From a bacterium A37T11 (GTDB taxonomy: Bacteria > Bacteroidota > Bacteroidia > Sphingobacteriales > Sphingobacteriaceae), in NCBI GenBank assembly GCA_900109895.1, contig FOBR01000001.1, positions 124,001 through 188,000 of the forward strand: a stretch of DNA of 64,000 nt, given 5' to 3'. Numbering within the stretch: the first letter of the stretch is position 1; every line of letters starts with the position of its first letter. The notes below the pieces were generated by a model. It was not told the DNA's origin. It made no database searches and saw nothing but the letters and a program-made list of their open reading frames with translations. Shown here one piece after another: positions 61,296-64,000 of the stretch. Both the position numbers and the translations under genes were made by a program.

Positions 61296-61817
61296 TCATT
61301 TATAAATTCCATCGCGCTTAATCAACTCCACTTCCGGATCAGAAATATCACCAATCATGTATTGCTGCGCGTTAACGATTTTCATTTCATCAAGTATGTC
61401 CACCAAGTTTTTATAATTGGACTTATCACTGGGGCGTATGATCACGATGAGTCCTTTTTTTGGATCACCTGTAAGTTGGGGGACTCTTTTAATTTGCTCC
61501 AAGAGAACCTTACGCACACCTTCTTTGCCATAACTAGTTACGGTAGGTCCACCCAGAGGTTTTTCTAATTGCCCCATGTAATATTCCAATTTATTGTTTG
61601 AACCGAGTAATACCGTCATGGTACGGTTATCAGCAACCTGTAATTGATCCTGGTCTTGCGGGTCTTTTTCTTTATCGGGCATAGCCACGTCCATCGCATG
61701 CGGCTTTGCCAGGGAAGTCGTTAGCATGAAGAACGTGATCAACAGGAACGCCAGATCAACCATTGCTGTTAAGTCGACCCTTGGTTGCTGTTTACCCCCG
61801 GTATTTAATTCTGCCAT
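61296..61817 (-). CDS. exbD: ExbD family protein
   Basis: This 173-residue inner-membrane protein has an N-terminal helix with the conserved Asp (RVDLTAMVDLAFLLITFFML) and a periplasmic domain. It forms the proton channel complex with ExbB and TonB. A second ExbD paralogue lies immediately upstream, as often seen in Bacteroidota. Confidence 0.9.
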   Translation of the reverse strand: MAELNTGGKQQPRVDLTAMVDLAFLLITFFMLTTSLAKPHAMDVAMPDKEKDPQDQDQLQVADNRTMTVLLGSNNKLEYYMGQLEKPLGGPTVTSYGKEGVRKVLLEQIKRVPQLTGDPKKGLIVIIRPSDKSNYKNLVDILDEMKIVNAQQYMIGDISDPEVELIKRDGIYK

Positions 61818-61849
61818 TTTTTAATCTTTCTTTTTAGATGATAATTCTA

Positions 61850-62467
61850 TTAAAAATCGTCAGTCCTGAGACTGGTGATCAGGCTGAACTTATTCAATTT
61901 CTGATCTTGCAGAACGTCGATGACTTTCTTTATCGCCGGGTACTCTTCTTTGGCATCCCCCTTGATGGCTACACGCATTTCCACATTATGCTCTTCTTTG
62001 GTAGCATAACGCGCTGCAAGCAACCATTCTTTCAGTTGATTATCAGTGGAATCTGCCGGTATACCGCCTTGCAAACCTGGTTTAGCACGGGCATTGGCAT
62101 CCAACGCAATAACTTGCTTTAATTGCCCTATTGGTACGCCAAAACCATCCATTAAACCAAAACGTTGTTTTTCCTCAGCTGTAAATGGTATGCTGTAATG
62201 TTCTGATATACGCTCCAGCATACGCTGACGCACCTGTGGTTCTGCTATTCCGAAAAATATTTTGCCTCCGGAACCCACCGTGATCGTCCCGATATCTTTA
62301 TCAGGTACTTTAATCTGAACGGTCGATGAGGGAGTATCAACCGGCAAAGGTTCCGGTTGACGAGCCGTAGCCGTCAGAATAAAGAATGTCAGCAAGAGAA
62401 ATGACACATCACACATGGCGGTCATGTCTATGGTGGTGTTTGCTCTTTTTATCTTTGGCCTTGCCAT
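61850..62467 (-). CDS. exbD: ExbD family protein, second paralogue
   Basis: This 205-residue ExbD has the membrane helix with the key Asp (TIDMTAMCDVSFLLLTFFIL) and a longer periplasmic domain (TITVGSGGKIFFGIAEPQVR, EYPAIKKVIDVLQDQKLNKF). It lies between exbB and the other exbD gene; the pair may form a heteromeric complex. Intact. Confidence 0.9.
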   Translation of the reverse strand: MARPKIKRANTTIDMTAMCDVSFLLLTFFILTATARQPEPLPVDTPSSTVQIKVPDKDIGTITVGSGGKIFFGIAEPQVRQRMLERISEHYSIPFTAEEKQRFGLMDGFGVPIGQLKQVIALDANARAKPGLQGGIPADSTDNQLKEWLLAARYATKEEHNVEMRVAIKGDAKEEYPAIKKVIDVLQDQKLNKFSLITSLRTDDF

Positions 62468-62557
62468 AATTTCTATCCTTTAATAAAAAATGATTCGTTG
62501 ATTAATTCTCTGATGATTAATTACTGGTTATTCCATAAATTAATCTCACTTTTTATT

Positions 62558-63391
62558 TTATTGGTGTGTGGAGGCGTAAGTCTGTACAATAGAAAATCCA
62601 GCCTCATCAATTGAATAGGTCAATTTGTCAATTTTTGAGGTAAAGATGTTGTACATAATAATTGCCACAGTTGAGGTAAAGATACCCGTTGCTGTATTGA
62701 TCAACGCTTCAGAAATACCATTTGCCAATTGTGCCTGGTCTGGTGCCCCGCCTGTTGCCAATGCTGCAAAGGCCTTGATCATCCCAGTTACAGTTCCCAA
62801 CAACCCGCATAACGTACCGATGGATACCAACGTTGCAATAACAGTGAGATTTTTTTCCAACATGGGCATTTCAAGAGACATGGCTTCTTCGATTTCCTTT
62901 TGGATGGCAATAACCGCGTGTTCTTTGTCTAATTTTGGATCTAAGGATACTTCTTTGTATTTAGTAAGACCAGAACGGATCACATTGGCCACAGACCCTT
63001 GTTGCTTGTCGCTTTGGGCAATGGCACCATCAATATCACCATTCGCTAATAAAGATTGTACTTTTTTCACATAAACGTCAACATTTCCTTTGCCAGAAGC
63101 TTTGCTGATAACGAAAAAACGCTCAATAGAAAAAACAATCACCATCGTTAACAGACCGATCAGTATTGGTACAATGACCCCCGCCTTGTAGACCATTCCA
63201 AAATAATTACCTGGATTTGGATGGCCGTTAACAGGATCCCCTCCTTCAAAATTGCCGGGATCGCCCATAATAAATTTCCAAACCAAGGCTCCAACTAGTA
63301 AACAAATTACGATTGCTAAACTTGCAAATACGTTGGATCCTGAATTACTGCTCTCGCTCTTTGCATTAATTGTTTTTGGTGCGTTTGCCAT
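62558..63391 (-). CDS. exbB: MotA/TolQ/ExbB proton channel family protein
   Basis: This 277-residue protein has an N-terminal hydrophobic segment (ASLAIVICLLVGALVWKFIM), a helix near 85-105 (VIVPILIGLLTMVIVFSIER) and the TolQ signature block (LEKNLTVIATLVSIGTLCGL, LGTVTGMIKAFAAL, LINTATGIFTSTVAIIMYNI). It is the proton-conducting stator for TonB. It starts the minus-strand cluster, with a promoter at 63507-63536. Confidence 0.9.
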   Translation of the reverse strand: MANAPKTINAKSESSNSGSNVFASLAIVICLLVGALVWKFIMGDPGNFEGGDPVNGHPNPGNYFGMVYKAGVIVPILIGLLTMVIVFSIERFFVISKASGKGNVDVYVKKVQSLLANGDIDGAIAQSDKQQGSVANVIRSGLTKYKEVSLDPKLDKEHAVIAIQKEIEEAMSLEMPMLEKNLTVIATLVSIGTLCGLLGTVTGMIKAFAALATGGAPDQAQLANGISEALINTATGIFTSTVAIIMYNIFTSKIDKLTYSIDEAGFSIVQTYASTHQ

Positions 63392-63783
63392 TTTTCTAAT
63401 TTTTAATTTTTAATTTTTAAATTGATGATTTTGCTATTAAACTGGATATTTTTTAAACTATACTCTAAAATAATTTACACGACGCTTTATTAAATTTAAG
63501 CGAAAACAAAGTTAACATTTATATATAAAAACAAAATTAATGTCACAATAATTATTTGGTCATCAGTATTTAATTCCTTCAGATATTCAACAGCAGCATC
63601 AACATCTGACTAAAAAAAACAGGTTCTGTTTAATTACTGAAACATCAGGGTACAATGAAAACTATTTTTTTCTGCATTTGCAAATAAATAAGGCATTTTT
63701 TAGAAATTTTTTTTCCTTTATCTCCGATTAACGATCTCCATTTGCCGTTATTTGGGTATACATTTATCCAACTGCTTTTCTCA
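63392..63783. other. AT-rich spacer upstream of exbB
   Basis: Apart from the exbB promoter this 392-base region holds only AT-rich sequence, including short repeats of TTTTTAATTTTTAA next to exbB. No gene or clear hairpin terminator was found. Confidence 0.45.
63507..63536 (-). promoter_or_regulatory. promoter of the exbB-exbD-exbD-tonB cluster
   Basis: Minus-strand TTTTG at 63536-63532, a 17-base spacer and TAACTTTG at 63514-63507 fit the Bacteroidota promoter. The leader to the exbB ATG is about 110 bases and AT-rich. Confidence 0.55.
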
Positions 63784-64000
63784 TTATCCCCCAATCATTT
63801 TAGCCCTATAACCGTCTGCCAGCAACAAATCTACGATACGTTTTCTAAAATCACCTTGTATTAAAATCTCCTTATTCTTAATGGAACCACCCACACCGCA
63901 CTTTTGTTTCATCTTTTTCCCTAGTTCTGCTAAATCATCTTCACTCCCTATAAAGCCCGTAACAATGGTTACCGCCTTTCCATTCCGATTCTTTTTATCA
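63784..64000 (-). CDS. SUI1-family translation initiation factor (partial, 5' end outside window)
   Basis: The frame from 63999 down to TAA at 63784-63786 encodes [39 protein letters not shown] and [18 protein letters not shown], then KMIGG. This is the C-terminal part of the bacterial SUI1/YciH eIF1-like family, with the CGxGGS motif typical of it. About 70 residues are visible and the start is beyond the window. Function in bacteria is not well defined. Confidence 0.9.
   Translation of the reverse strand, partial: DKKNRNGKAVTIVTGFIGSEDDLAELGKKMKQKCGVGGSIKNKEILIQGDFRKRIVDLLLADGYRAKMIGG

Noticed and set aside
1-64000. Recoding of TAA/TAG as sense codons to explain in-frame stops
   Set aside because: Many intact genes end at TAA or TAG with sensible C-termini, frameshifts and deletions occur in the same region, and no such code is known in Bacteroidota.
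1-64000. tRNA, rRNA, riboswitch or intact insertion sequence
   Set aside because: None could be recognised by cloverleaf, conserved rRNA segments, known aptamer motifs or transposase proteins.

Overview
The window is a chromosomal segment of a Bacteroidota bacterium, most likely of the Sphingobacteriales (Pedobacter/Sphingobacterium-like). This rests on TANNTTTG promoter elements, SusC/STN-type TonB receptors with FecR and ECF sigma partners, HmuY and fasciclin lipoproteins, DUF4876/DUF6850 proteins, a short NuoG in a 14-gene nuo operon, and an ExbB-ExbD-ExbD-TonB-TPR cluster directly upstream of nuo. The species cannot be named from the sequence alone.

The left part (about 1-20 kb) is a heme/iron island. 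Divergent transcription around 3.9-4.1 kb drives a heme oxygenase with a Fur-like mini-regulator and lipoproteins on the minus strand, and a heme ABC importer (hmuT-hmuU-hmuV) on the plus strand. Further right are a PchR-like AraC regulator, a heme-type TonB receptor, two HmuY-family lipoproteins, a methyltransferase, an ABC-2 exporter whose permease carries an M1-peptidase-like domain, a second TonB receptor and a second AraC regulator. Many of these genes carry one clear lesion: an in-frame stop (hmuT, hmuY2, the heme receptor, the ABC/M1 permease), a frameshift (fasciclin protein, second TonB receptor) or a deletion fusion (hmuY2 into hmuR). ATTTAGAAT-type boxes resembling Bacteroidota Fur sites lie at several promoters.

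From 20.2 to 30.6 kb is an apparently intact locus on the minus strand: FecR, TonB receptor with STN domain, DUF4876 lipoprotein, DUF6850 outer-membrane barrel, a small exported protein and a gingipain-like (C25-type) peptidase fused to HEAT-like repeats. An ECF sigma gene with its own Fur-like box lies beyond the far end. It reads as an iron-controlled outer-membrane uptake system coupled to a caspase-fold protease, and is the best candidate here for a poorly described system. From 30.7 to 32.6 kb is a gene graveyard: a TonB receptor tail, a third hmuY remnant, a toxin-antitoxin pair with a broken toxin, and short repeats.

From 32.6 to 44.5 kb is ordinary accessory content: a LytS/LytTR two-component pair, a beta-helix surface lipoprotein, a WG/Sel1 repeat protein, a GNAT acetyltransferase, a SWIM zinc-finger protein, an AraC regulator, an outer-membrane barrel and a Gfo/Idh/MocA lipoprotein. 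From 44.5 to 57.4 kb is the complete nuoA-nuoN operon for respiratory complex I. From 57.4 to 63.4 kb come a TPR protein, a PstS-like lipoprotein and the TonB-ExbD-ExbD-ExbB energy-transduction genes. A partial SUI1-family initiation factor closes the window. No rRNA, tRNA, CRISPR array or intact insertion sequence was found.
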